Positions 13,934 to 23,312 of a stretch of 24,757 nt of DNA are shown one piece after another. Within the stretch, counting starts at the first letter, position 1; each line of letters starts with the position of its first letter. This stretch comes from Actinomycetota bacterium (GTDB lineage Bacteria; Actinomycetota; CADDZG01; WHSQ01), in NCBI GenBank assembly GCA_016781115.1, contig JADDQX010000015.1:1-24757 (forward strand). Reading direction: 5' to 3'. A program made the position numbers and the translations under genes. The notes beneath the pieces are model-generated. The model was given only the letters and a program-made list of their open reading frames with translations, searched no databases and had not been told where the DNA came from.

Positions 13934-15090
13934 CTGACGATCTTCCTCAGTCTCTCGACGCCTTCTTGTAGACGATCATCGGGCAGGGTCAGGGAGAAGC
14001 GGATGTAGCCCTCGCCGGTCGGCCCGTAGCCGTTGCCCGGCGCCACCACGAGATCGGCCTCGTCGAGCAAGAAGGTCGTGAACGAGGCAGAGGTGTGGCC
14101 CTCCGGCACCGGAGCCCACACGTAGATAGATCCCTTCGGCGGGTCCACGACGATGTCCATCGACTTAAGGCCGTCGCAGAGCAGGTCTCTCCGTCCGCGG
14201 TACGTCGCGACCGCGTGGTGGAGCGCGTCCTGCGGCCCGTCGATCGCCGCGATCCCCGCCCGTTGCACCGCATCGAAGATGCCCGAGTCCACGTTCGTCT
14301 TCAGACGCTTCAGCGCCTCTATCGCCTGCGGTGCGCCCGCGACCCAGCCGATCCGCCAGCCGGTCATGTTGTAGGTCTTGGACAGCGAGTGGAACTCGAT
14401 CGCGCAGTCCATCGCGCCCGGAGCCTGCAGCACGCTGGGAGCGACGTAGTCGTCGAAGGTGATCTCGGTGTACGCGGCATCGTGAGCCAGTAAGAGATCG
14501 TTGGCTTTGCAGAACTCCACGGCCTGCCCGAAGAACTCGAGGTCGCAGACGGCAGAGGTCGGGTTGGAGGGATAGTTCAACCACAGGACCCGGGCGCGCT
14601 CCACGATCGCAGGATCGAGACCCGCGAGGTCCGGGCGGAAGGCGTTCTCCTCGACCAGCGGCATGAGCAGGGCTTCGCCGCCCGCGAGGATGGTGCCCGT
14701 CTCGTAGACCGGGTAGCCGGGATCGGGGATGAGGGCGACGTCGCCAGCGTCGATGAACGCGTAGGGCAGATGGAAGATCCCTTCCTTGGATCCCACCAGT
14801 GGCAGCACCTCGTCGTCTCCGTCGAGCGCAACGCCGAAGCGACGTTCGTACCAACCGGCGATGGACTCGCGGAACTCGGGAAGACCGGTGTACGAGGGAT
14901 AACGGTGGGTGGCCGGATCCTGCGCCGCGGCGTGCAGCGCCTCGATCACGTGAGGTGGCGTGGGCAGGTCCGGGTCGCCGACGCCGAAGGAGATGATGTC
15001 CGCGCCGCGGGCTTTCGCCTCGGATACCTTGCGGTCGATCTCGGCGAACAGGTACGGCGGCAGCTTCTCGATCCGTTTGGCGGTCTTCAG
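13930..15090 (-). CDS. dapL: LL-diaminopimelate aminotransferase-like class I/II PLP aminotransferase (CTG start proposed)
   Basis: 386 aa if it begins at the CTG at 15090. That codon is followed by KTAKRIEKLPPYLFAEID, which is where family members start, and has GGAGG 6 nt upstream. The next usual start, GTG at 14949, would delete 47 conserved residues including FGVGDPDLPTPP. The PLP lysine is Lys238 in SLSKTYNMTGWR, with NYPSNPT and a C-terminal IRFSL arginine motif. DapL converts tetrahydrodipicolinate directly to LL-diaminopimelate using glutamate. Its neighbour dapF, overlapping by 4 nt (CTGA), performs the next step, which favours DapL over a generic aspartate aminotransferase. Confidence 0.85.
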   Translation of the reverse strand: MKTAKRIEKLPPYLFAEIDRKVSEAKARGADIISFGVGDPDLPTPPHVIEALHAAAQDPATHRYPSYTGLPEFRESIAGWYERRFGVALDGDDEVLPLVGSKEGIFHLPYAFIDAGDVALIPDPGYPVYETGTILAGGEALLMPLVEENAFRPDLAGLDPAIVERARVLWLNYPSNPTSAVCDLEFFGQAVEFCKANDLLLAHDAAYTEITFDDYVAPSVLQAPGAMDCAIEFHSLSKTYNMTGWRIGWVAGAPQAIEALKRLKTNVDSGIFDAVQRAGIAAIDGPQDALHHAVATYRGRRDLLCDGLKSMDIVVDPPKGSIYVWAPVPEGHTSASFTTFLLDEADLVVAPGNGYGPTGEGYIRFSLTLPDDRLQEGVERLRKIVS

Positions 15091-15941
15091 CTGGCTCCTC
15101 CCATCAGCTGGTCGATGTCGACATCACCCTCGAACGCCCTCACGGCGGGTCCGGTCATGAAGACCGGAGCCTCCTCGTCCAAAGAGCCCTTCCAGGCGAC
15201 CTGCAGCTCTCCTCCGGGCAGAGCAACCGTGACTTCCTCGTCTGCACCCGCTACGAGCTTGGCGGCAACCGCGACGACACAGGCTCCCGTCCCGCACGCG
15301 AGCGTCTCTCCCGCGCCTCGCTCCCATACCCGCATCCGCACCCGGTTCGCTGCCTCGACGTGCGCGAACTCGACGTTGGTGCCGTTCGGGAACATCGCAT
15401 GCGTCTCGATCGCCCGTCCGGCGGGACGCGGATCACCGGGCTCTTCGTCCACGAACACCACCGCGTGCGGGTTGCCCATCGACAGACACGCCGCCTCGAC
15501 CACTGCATCCTCGAGCTCGATCTTTGCGTGCAGCGCGTCGCTCCCGTTCCACTCGACCGGGACCTCGTCGGGGACGAAGATGGGCGGCCCCATGTCAACC
15601 GTGACGTCATTGCCGGGCCCCAGCTCGACGACCTTGATCCCGGCGCGCGTCCCGATCCGCAGCGTGTCCTTCGCGCTGTAGCCATGGTCGTTCACGAACC
15701 GGGCCAGGCAGCGGATCCCGTTTCCGCACATCTCTCCGATCGAGCCGTCGGAGTTGACGTAGTCCATGAAGAAGTCGGTGTCGACGTCTCCGGGAGCGAC
15801 CCTGATCACACCATCGCCGCCTACGCCGAAGCGGCGGTCACATAGCGCGCGGACGACCTCGGGCCTGAGCCGGAGCCCGTCCTCGAGATCGGCGAGCATG
15901 ACGAAGTCGTTGCCGATCCCGTGGTACTTGGAGAACCTCAT
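15087..15941 (-). CDS. dapF: Diaminopimelate epimerase
   Basis: 284 aa, normal length. It interconverts LL- and meso-diaminopimelate for lysine and peptidoglycan synthesis. The two catalytic cysteines are Cys72 in EMCGNGIRC and Cys216 in ACGTGAC. The N-terminus FSKYHGIGNDFV and the FGVGGDG loop are typical. The ATG at 15941 lies 9 nt after the miaA stop. The end overlaps the dapL CTG by 4 nt, so the last two diaminopimelate steps are translationally coupled. Confidence 0.98.
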   Translation of the reverse strand: MRFSKYHGIGNDFVMLADLEDGLRLRPEVVRALCDRRFGVGGDGVIRVAPGDVDTDFFMDYVNSDGSIGEMCGNGIRCLARFVNDHGYSAKDTLRIGTRAGIKVVELGPGNDVTVDMGPPIFVPDEVPVEWNGSDALHAKIELEDAVVEAACLSMGNPHAVVFVDEEPGDPRPAGRAIETHAMFPNGTNVEFAHVEAANRVRMRVWERGAGETLACGTGACVVAVAAKLVAGADEEVTVALPGGELQVAWKGSLDEEAPVFMTGPAVRAFEGDVDIDQLMGGAS

Positions 15942-15950
15942 ATCTCTACG

Positions 15951-16856
15951 CTACCCCTCGGTGGCGCCGAAGAACGCCTTCAGAGCTTCAGTCACGCCGG
16001 GCGCCGACGCGTCGAACCAGGTAATGCGAGGATCGGCTTTGAACCACGCCAGCTGACGCCGCGCGAACCGTTTGGTCGCCCGCATGATCTCAAGGTGGAG
16101 CTCGTCGACGCGGGCCTGCGGCCCGAGATCCAGGACCTGCTTGTAGCCGAGAGCTTGCCGGGCGGTCACGCTCAACCCGTCCTCGTTCACCCGTTGCACC
16201 TCTTCGACGAGACCCGCTTGGAGCATCTCGTGAACCCGCCGCGCGATGAGGGTGTACAGCTCCTCGCGCGGCCGCTCCAGACCCGCCACCTTCAGCTCAT
16301 AACGGCTCTCGTAACGCTCCCACGCATCGTTGTCGGAGAAAGGGCGTCCGGTGAGCTCGATCACCTCGAGCGCCCGGACGATGCGCCGCGCGTTGCCCGG
16401 CTCGATACGAGACGCTGCGACCGGATCCAGTCGGTCGAGCTCCCGGTAGAGCGTCTCGGCCCCCTCTTCCTCGGCTCGTTCTTCGAAGTGACGCCGGATG
16501 GCCGGCGACCGCGGTGGGAACTGGAGATCGTCGACGATCGCCCGGAAGTACAGCCCCGACCCTCCCACCAAGAGGGGCAGCTTGCCGCGCTCTGATATGT
16601 CCGCGATCGCCCGGCGCGCCAGCGCTTGGAACTCGGCGACGGTGAGGTCGCGATCGGGGTCCTTAAGATCCAGGAGGTGATGCGGGACGCGCTCGCGCAT
16701 GTCGCCGCTCGCCTTGTCGGTCCCGATGTCCATGCCGCGATAGACCTGCATCGAGTCGACCGACACGACCTCGGCCTGCAGATCCGCGGCGACGTCCAGC
16801 GCTATACGGGTTTTTCCGACCGCCGTGGGGCCGACGATCGCGCACACCCTCGTCAC
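15951..16856 (-). CDS. miaA: tRNA dimethylallyltransferase MiaA
   Basis: 301 aa from a GTG at 16856 that overlaps the upstream stop as GTGA. The frame is open further upstream but does not look like protein there. It transfers a dimethylallyl group to A37 of tRNAs reading UNN codons, giving i6A, the substrate of MiaB, which is encoded two genes upstream. Seen: P-loop GPTAVGKT (9-16), SVDSMQVYRGMDIGTDK, VGGSGLYFRA, and the C-terminal KRFARRQLAWFK tRNA-binding stretch. Confidence 0.97.
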   Translation of the reverse strand: MTRVCAIVGPTAVGKTRIALDVAADLQAEVVSVDSMQVYRGMDIGTDKASGDMRERVPHHLLDLKDPDRDLTVAEFQALARRAIADISERGKLPLLVGGSGLYFRAIVDDLQFPPRSPAIRRHFEERAEEEGAETLYRELDRLDPVAASRIEPGNARRIVRALEVIELTGRPFSDNDAWERYESRYELKVAGLERPREELYTLIARRVHEMLQAGLVEEVQRVNEDGLSVTARQALGYKQVLDLGPQARVDELHLEIMRATKRFARRQLAWFKADPRITWFDASAPGVTEALKAFFGATEG

Positions 16857-17566
16857 GGCTCGCCCCTCATGGTCGCGACCAGATAACCGACCCCATGCGG
16901 CCACTCGTGCGCGAGCACCCGGCCGGGAACCCCTGCGAACAACCTCCCCAGCACCGTCAGGGGGGCACTCGCACAGCTTCCTCCCCGCGCCGCCAACGCC
17001 GCGCCGCCGTCCACCAGCGTGGCCGCGTCGCGCGTCAATCCCGCGACCACCTCCCGTTCCAGCTCCAGTCCCTCCGGCAGTTCGCCGAGCGGCGCTCGGG
17101 CGGTGATGCCCGCCCCCGTGTTGACGCTCGCGACTATGTCCACATCCATCCCCCGCAGCGCGGCCGCGAGATCTTCCGCCTCCTCGGCTGCGGCCCCCTC
17201 GGCTAGAGCGACGGCTACGACAGGTTGCGCAAGAGGGCCGAGCAGCACCGGCACGACGATCCCGTGATCCGGAGCCTGATCCAGCAGCGGACGCTGCCAC
17301 CGCTCCGCCAGTTCGCTAGCTACCGCTTCATCCGTGACCCACGCAGCCTGCGCGCCCGGGACGCCGAAACCGGAGAGGTCCCCGCGCGAACGAACGTAGA
17401 TGCCGCTGCGCGAACCGTGTGGGGAGATAAGCACCGTCTCCCGCGTGGAGCTACGCGCGACCGCGCGCGCCGCGGCGCGTACCGCCGCTACCGCGGGAGA
17501 AGGGGGGCGCCGAGCGGCCATCGGCACCAACAGAGGCGCATGAGGCACGATCGCGCCGGAGCGCAT
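16853..17566 (-). CDS. LigB-like (class III extradiol dioxygenase subunit B-like) conserved protein
   Basis: 237 aa from the ATG at 17566, preceded by GGCGGGGA; a TTG at 17590 is a weaker alternative. The opening GAIVPHAPLLVP and VLISPHGSRSGIYV recall the metal-site histidines of class III extradiol dioxygenases and the related MEMO/LigB fold, and the C-terminal HEWPHGVGYLVA is typical of this actinobacterial family. A homologous gene commonly sits between miaB and miaA in actinobacteria (for example next to miaA in mycobacteria), but its function is unknown. It overlaps miaA by 4 nt and begins 52 nt after miaB. Confidence 0.8.
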   Translation of the reverse strand: MRSGAIVPHAPLLVPMAARRPPSPAVAAVRAAARAVARSSTRETVLISPHGSRSGIYVRSRGDLSGFGVPGAQAAWVTDEAVASELAERWQRPLLDQAPDHGIVVPVLLGPLAQPVVAVALAEGAAAEEAEDLAAALRGMDVDIVASVNTGAGITARAPLGELPEGLELEREVVAGLTRDAATLVDGGAALAARGGSCASAPLTVLGRLFAGVPGRVLAHEWPHGVGYLVATMRGEP

Positions 17567-17618
17567 GGTGTCCCCGCCTACTGCAGGCAAACGCGCGCGA
17601 GCGTGATGGAGCGCGACC

Positions 17619-19004
17619 TCAGCAAGAGGTGCAGGCGGAACCGGTCGACGCCAGCGGAAGGGTCAGCTTGCGCGCCGTGGCCGGCCGCCCTCGCTCCACC
17701 AGCGACCCCTCCAGGTGGTGAGGAGAGGCGCGGTCGATCCGGACCTTGCAGAAAGAACCTTCGCTCAGACCGGAGCCGCGGAAGTGGACCAGCTTGTTCG
17801 TGCGGGTCCGCCCCGTCAGCTTCTCCGGATCCTTCTTCGAAAGGCCCTCCACGATCAGCTCCTCGGCCCTCCCCACCGCCGCCAGGTTGTGTTCCAAAGA
17901 GATCCGCTCCTGCATGGCGGTCAGGCGGTCGTACCGCTCCTGGACGACGTCCTTGGGCAGGTGCCCTGTCATCCCGGCCGCCTCCGTCATCGGGCGGGGC
18001 GAGTACTGGAACGTATAGGCGCCGTCGTAGCGAGCTTCCTCGACCAGCGACAGCGTCTGTTGGAAGTCCTCCTCTGTCTCTCCTGGGAAGCCGACGATGA
18101 TGTCGGTGGTGATCGCGACCGTCGGGATCGCGTCTCGGATCATCCGCACCTTCTCCATATAGCGCTCGCGCGAGTAGGCGCGCTTCATCCGCTTCAGCAC
18201 GCGATCCGAACCCGCCTGGACCGGGAGGTGGATGTGCTCGCACACGACCCTTGACTCCGCCATGGCGGCGACGGAGTCGGCGCGGAAGTCCTTCGGGTGC
18301 GGGCTGGTGAAACGCACCCGCTCCAACCCGTCGACCGTGTCGAGCGCCCGCAGCAGCTGCGCGAACAGTGGCTTCCCATCCAGATCCCGGCCGTACGAGT
18401 TCACGTTCTGGCCCAGCAGCGTGACCTCGACCACGCCCTCCGACACCAACGACTCCACCTCCGATACGATGTCGCCGAGCCGGCGAGACACCTCCTTGCC
18501 TCTAACGGCAGGCACGATGCAGAAGGTGCAGGAGTTGTTGCATCCGATCGAGATCGATACCCACGCGTGCCACGGTGACTTCCGACGAGCCGGAAGGGCC
18601 GACGGAAACACCTCCGTCTGCTCGAGGATCTCGAACGCGGGCTCGTCCGTCGACTCGCTGAGCAGGCGCGGCAGGCTCGCCAGATTGTGCGTTCCGAGCA
18701 CGACATCCACGTAAGGAGCTCGCTGCTGGATGATCGACTTGTCCTTTTGGGCCAAGCAGCCTCCGACCACGATCCGCATGTCAGGGCGCTTGTCCTTTAT
18801 CGCCTTTGCATGCCCCAGGTTGCCGTAGAGGCGCGTGTCGGCTTTCTCCCGGATGCAGCACGTGTTGAACAGCACGACATCCGCTTCGTCGGCCGCGGCG
18901 GCCTTCGCGTACCCGTCGGCCTCCAGCATCCCGGCCATCCGCTCGGAGTCGTGCTCGTTCATCTGGCACCCGTAGGTGGTGATGAAGTAGGTCTTCTGCG
19001 TCAT
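17619..19004 (-). CDS. miaB: tRNA-2-methylthio-N6-dimethylallyladenosine synthase MiaB
   Basis: 461 aa. This radical-SAM methylthiotransferase adds the 2-methylthio group to i6A37. The N-terminal UPF0004 domain has its cluster cysteines at Cys13 (YGCQMNE), Cys49 or 50 (NTCCIREKA) and Cys83 (VGGCLAQ). The radical-SAM motif CxxxCxxC is Cys155, Cys159, Cys162. A TRAM domain occupies the last 70 residues or so. The ATG at 19004 overlaps the upstream GNAT stop as ATGA. I discarded the longer open frame to 19256 because it is out of register with the GNAT gene and lacks homology features. Confidence 0.97.
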   Translation of the reverse strand: MTQKTYFITTYGCQMNEHDSERMAGMLEADGYAKAAAADEADVVLFNTCCIREKADTRLYGNLGHAKAIKDKRPDMRIVVGGCLAQKDKSIIQQRAPYVDVVLGTHNLASLPRLLSESTDEPAFEILEQTEVFPSALPARRKSPWHAWVSISIGCNNSCTFCIVPAVRGKEVSRRLGDIVSEVESLVSEGVVEVTLLGQNVNSYGRDLDGKPLFAQLLRALDTVDGLERVRFTSPHPKDFRADSVAAMAESRVVCEHIHLPVQAGSDRVLKRMKRAYSRERYMEKVRMIRDAIPTVAITTDIIVGFPGETEEDFQQTLSLVEEARYDGAYTFQYSPRPMTEAAGMTGHLPKDVVQERYDRLTAMQERISLEHNLAAVGRAEELIVEGLSKKDPEKLTGRTRTNKLVHFRGSGLSEGSFCKVRIDRASPHHLEGSLVERGRPATARKLTLPLASTGSACTSC

Positions 19005-19540
19005 CCGCGCGAGTCTAGGGCCGCGCGATCGCCGCCCGTCATGCTGTAGACGTGGTGAACCCAGCCGGGGCCGCGCAGCGTCTGCCTCCACACCGTCATG
19101 CCGATCTTCTCGGCCACGCGGCAGGATCCCTTGTTCTCCGGCCGCACGAGCGAGATCACACGAGGCAGCCCCAGGGCATCGAAGGCGTGATCCCGGCAGG
19201 CCTCCGCCGCTTCGGTGGCGAAACCTCTCCGCCACAGATCTCGCCTCACGTGCCACCCGATCTCGACCAGGTCGTCACCATCGACGCGTTGCACGGTGGG
19301 GCCACAGTTGCCGATCAGCTCGCCGCTCGTCTTCAGCTCCATCGCCCACAGGCCGTGGCCGTCCTCCGCATACCGCTCCAGGTTCTTGTCGATCCATGCG
19401 GTCGTCTCCTCCCGCGTGAATGGGTGCGGGTAGTAGCGCATCGTCTCCGGGTCCCCCAGAACACCATGCAAGGCGTTGACGTCGTCTGGCCGCAGCTCGC
19501 GCAACCGCAGGCGTTCCGTCTCCAGCAGGTACGTGGTCAC
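19001..19540 (-). CDS. RimJ/RimL-type GNAT N-acetyltransferase
   Basis: 179 aa from a GTG at 19540. The opening LLETERLRLRELRPDD and the middle EIGWHVRRDLWRRGFATEAA (acetyl-CoA loop) with NKGSCRVAEKIGM are typical of the GNAT_3 / RimJ-RimL group. These proteins acetylate protein N-termini or small molecules; the substrate is unknown. It is the promoter-proximal gene of the operon that runs through miaB, and overlaps miaB by 4 nt. Confidence 0.93.
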   Translation of the reverse strand: MTTYLLETERLRLRELRPDDVNALHGVLGDPETMRYYPHPFTREETTAWIDKNLERYAEDGHGLWAMELKTSGELIGNCGPTVQRVDGDDLVEIGWHVRRDLWRRGFATEAAEACRDHAFDALGLPRVISLVRPENKGSCRVAEKIGMTVWRQTLRGPGWVHHVYSMTGGDRAALDSRG

Positions 19541-19631
19541 CGCCGTCTCACAGCTTCAGGCTAGAGCTCGCGCCGCCGCCCGCCCCAGTCTCGGGGGCGG
19601 ACATCAGCCGACGGGGTAGTCGCTGACCCTA

Positions 19632-19649
19632 GGCGTCGCTGCGGACGCC
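19632..19649. other. Small hairpin between rny and the downstream GNAT gene
   Basis: GGCGTC and GACGCC flank a 6-nt loop. A second GC-rich hairpin lies at 19580-19600 (CCGCCCC / GGGGCGG). Neither is followed by a T-tract, so intrinsic termination after rny is not convincing. Confidence 0.3.
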
Positions 19650-19693
19650 ATGTCCCTAACCCGCTTATAGAGGAACGACAGGGATCATCACGG

Positions 19694-21226
19694 TTACTTC
19701 GCGTAGGCGTTGGATCTCGTCTCGCGGATCACCGTGATGCGGATCTGACCCGGGTACTGCAGCTCTTCTTCGATCTTCTTCGCCACGTCGCGCGCGATGA
19801 CCTCGGCTTGCAGGTCGTCGACGTCGGTCGGCTTGACCATGACCCGGACCTCGCGGCCGGCCTGCATCGCGTAGACCTTGTCGACGCCGTCGAACTCCAT
19901 CGCGATCTCCTCGAGCCGCTGGAGCCGCTTGACGTAGGTCTCGATGGACTCGCGTCGCGCACCCGGCCTCGCCCCCGAGATCGCGTCCGCGGTCTGCGTG
20001 ATAACGGCCTCGATCGTGCGCTGCTCGACCTCGCCGTGGTGAGCTTCGATCGCATGACAAACCGCCGGCGACTCCTTCAGCCGGCGGGCGATCTCGGCCC
20101 CGATGAGGGCATGCGAGCCCTCCACCTCGTGCGTGACGGCTTTGCCGATGTCATGCAACAGCGTGCAGCGCTTGGCCAGCTGCACGTCCGTGCCCAGCTC
20201 GGCCGCGATCATCCCAGCGATGTGCGCCGCCTCGACGACGTGACGCAGAACGTTCTGGCCGTAGGAGGTGCGGAACTTCAGCCGTCCGAGCACGCGCACG
20301 AGCTCCGGGTGCATGTCAGTGATCCCGGTCTCCAGCACCGCCCACTCGCCGCCCTCGCGGATCTCGCGCTCGACCTCGGCCTGGGACTTCTCGTGGATGT
20401 CCTCGATCCGGGCCGGCTGGATCCGCCCGTCCCCGATCAGCTTCTCGAGCGTGAGGCGGGCCATCTCCCGTCGGATCGGGTCGAAGCACGACAGCACGAC
20501 CGCCTCTGGGGTGTCGTCGATGATGAGGTTGGTGCCGGTCGCGGACTCGAAGGCCCGGATGTTGCGCCCCTCCCGGCCGATGATCCGGCCCTTCATGTCG
20601 TCGTTGGGAAGGGTGATCGTCGTGACGGTGGATTCAGTCGTCAGGTCAGATGCGATCCGCTGCATCGCGATGGCGATGATCTTGCGAGCCCTCTTGTCTG
20701 CTTCCTCTCGGGCCTGGGCCTCGACGTCGCGCACGATCACCATCGCGTCCCGCTTGGCCTCGTCCTCGATCTGCTCGATCAAGGCCTGCTTCGCATCCTG
20801 GGCGGTCATCCCCGCGACTCGCTCGAGCTCGGTCCTCGCCCGCTCCGCCACGCGGTCGAGCTCCTGGCGGATCTTCTGGATCTCCGCCTCCTTCGCCTCG
20901 ATCGCCTGTTCCTTGCGGTCGAGGGAATTCACCCGAGCATCCAGCGCCGACTCGCGCTGGCTGATCCGGTCCTCTTTCTTCTCGATCTCCCCGCGGCGGG
21001 TCTTCAGGTCGGCTTCTGCCTCCGAACGCAGCCGGAAGGCTTCGTCTCTGGCCTCGACCAGAGCCTCTCGCTTGACTGCCTCAGCCTCACGCTGAGCGTC
21101 TTGCACGAGCGTCTTCGCCCGGTTCTCGGCGGAGGCAACTTCCTTCTCCGCCATCGACTTCCGGACCACGTAGCCGATCCCTGTACCCGCGACAAGACCG
21201 AGGATGAGACCAACGACGATCTCCAT
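19694..21226 (-). CDS. rny: Ribonuclease Y
   Basis: 510 aa, the standard RNase Y length. A membrane-anchored endoribonuclease that starts mRNA decay. Domains in order: transmembrane helix (about 3-21), a long coiled coil (about 25-190, rich in Glu/Lys/Arg heptads), a KH domain with GRIIGREGRN (213-222), an HD domain with His358-Asp359 in LLHDIGKA, and the C-terminal region ending QYPGQIRITVIRETRSNAYAK. AAAGGAG precedes the ATG at 21226. RNase Y is absent from the best-known actinobacteria (mycobacteria, Streptomyces), which use RNase E/G and J, so its presence is a lineage marker. Confidence 0.97.
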   Translation of the reverse strand: MEIVVGLILGLVAGTGIGYVVRKSMAEKEVASAENRAKTLVQDAQREAEAVKREALVEARDEAFRLRSEAEADLKTRRGEIEKKEDRISQRESALDARVNSLDRKEQAIEAKEAEIQKIRQELDRVAERARTELERVAGMTAQDAKQALIEQIEDEAKRDAMVIVRDVEAQAREEADKRARKIIAIAMQRIASDLTTESTVTTITLPNDDMKGRIIGREGRNIRAFESATGTNLIIDDTPEAVVLSCFDPIRREMARLTLEKLIGDGRIQPARIEDIHEKSQAEVEREIREGGEWAVLETGITDMHPELVRVLGRLKFRTSYGQNVLRHVVEAAHIAGMIAAELGTDVQLAKRCTLLHDIGKAVTHEVEGSHALIGAEIARRLKESPAVCHAIEAHHGEVEQRTIEAVITQTADAISGARPGARRESIETYVKRLQRLEEIAMEFDGVDKVYAMQAGREVRVMVKPTDVDDLQAEVIARDVAKKIEEELQYPGQIRITVIRETRSNAYAK

Positions 21227-21527
21227 CTCTCGCTCCTTTCTCGCCCCGTGGTCCGGCGCGACGAAGATCCGGGCCGGACCCGGTACGACGAGGAACGAGT
21301 TACTACGGCTATCGCAGCCGCTAGATCGAGATGCGCCTCCTCCTCGGCATGCTCTGAAGAGGCATGCGAAGGCGGATGAGGTTCGGTCTAGATGTGGGCA
21401 ACGACGTTGTCAGGATTCGCTCGCTTTGGCTCGTACGTACCGTTTGAGGTGCTTGTTTGGGTGTTTCTCTGAGCCCCTATGGTACGCCCGCCGGAGCGAC
21501 ATAGCCACTTCTTTCGCGACCTCGGGC
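21227..21527. other. Intergenic region between recX and rny
   Basis: About 300 nt without a credible gene. Only the AAAGGAGCGAG ribosome site just before rny is clear. A 21-nt imperfect hairpin (GCATGC arms, with TTCA as tip on the minus strand) lies at 21347-21367, and a widely separated inverted repeat TGAGCCC/GGGCTCA at 21470-21476 and 21524-21530 starts at the recX stop. I could not identify a convincing sigma promoter, LexA box or T-tract terminator. Confidence 0.5.
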
Positions 21528-22040
21528 TCAGTCCCACCCCTCGGGCGGTAGGACCGCCTTCACCCCTGCCTCCGCCGCCTCGTGCGAGAAACCCTTCCGC
21601 AGCAACATCTGCTGGAGCTTGAACGCCTGCTCGCCGAGCGGCCTCCCCGCGACCTTCCGCACCCAGCGAGATGCCGCCTCCCGGGCCAGAGCCTCCTCGT
21701 CGAGACCGGCTCGAGCGAGTGCCTCCTCGGCCACCTCGCGAGACACGCCCTTGGCCGCAAGCTCGGCTTTCAGGGCCCGCGGTCCTAGGTTCCTTGCGAG
21801 CGCCCGCTGGCGCACCCATTCCCGGGCGAACTCGAGATCATCCAGGAGGCCGAGCTCGGACAACCGGGTCGTCGTCTGTTCAACGACGTTGCCGGCGAAC
21901 CCGGCACCCAGGAGACGATCGCGGATCTCGTCGACGGTTCGGGCGCGGACCGACAGCAGCCGGCCCGCCCGTTCCATCGCCTGTTTGAGGTCGTCGGCGA
22001 AGGTGTCGTCGACCAGGAACAGGGTTGGCTCGGGAGCCAT
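21528..22040 (-). CDS. recX: Regulatory protein RecX
   Basis: 170 aa from the ATG at 22040, which is 4 nt past the recA stop; a frame to 22094 would overlap recA. Helical three-repeat RecX fold: LLSVRARTVDEIRDRLLGAGF, then LGLLDDLEFAREWVRQRA, then LGPRALKAELAAKGV, each a hallmark of the repeats. RecX binds RecA filaments and limits recombinase activity and SOS signalling. Co-transcription with recA is typical of actinobacteria. Confidence 0.95.
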   Translation of the reverse strand: MAPEPTLFLVDDTFADDLKQAMERAGRLLSVRARTVDEIRDRLLGAGFAGNVVEQTTTRLSELGLLDDLEFAREWVRQRALARNLGPRALKAELAAKGVSREVAEEALARAGLDEEALAREAASRWVRKVAGRPLGEQAFKLQQMLLRKGFSHEAAEAGVKAVLPPEGWD

Positions 22041-22044
22041 CGCG

Positions 22045-23133
<1,089 letters not shown>

Positions 23134-23204
23134 CTCGTCCTCCTTCGTTGACGGCCCATCGGCGGGCCACAGCTCGGTTGGGACCACCGTATGCAGAGGG
23201 TGTG

Positions 23205-23227
23205 ACAGTAATCGAACATACGTTCGA
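23205..23227 (-). promoter_or_regulatory. LexA (SOS) box and candidate -10 of recA
   Basis: TCGAACATACGTTCGA at 23212-23227 is a near-perfect dyad LexA operator. On the minus strand TACTGT (23205-23210) directly follows and fits a TAnnnT -10 element, so LexA would cover the promoter. The -35 is weak. Confidence 0.9.
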
Positions 23228-23267
23228 ATCGACGGATTTGGCGGGTCGAGTTACAGAGCCGTACTTA

Positions 23268-23289
23268 CCGGCTTGTAAGCATAAGCCGG
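23268..23289 (-). terminator. Possible weak terminator hairpin after the GNAT gene
   Basis: CCGGCTT and AAGCCGG form a 7-bp perfect stem with an 8-nt loop, 23 nt past the GNAT stop. No T-run follows, so it may instead be a structure in front of the recA promoter. Confidence 0.35.
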
Positions 23290-23312
23290 CAGCGACCCGA
23301 ATACCACCCGCT

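Noticed and set aside
19580..19600. GC-rich hairpin as an intrinsic terminator for rny
   Set aside because: The stem is only 7 bp and no T-tract follows on the minus strand.
19808..21379. 523-codon open frame on the plus strand
   Set aside because: It is antisense to rny along its whole length. Long antisense frames are expected in high-GC coding DNA, and the translation has no family features.
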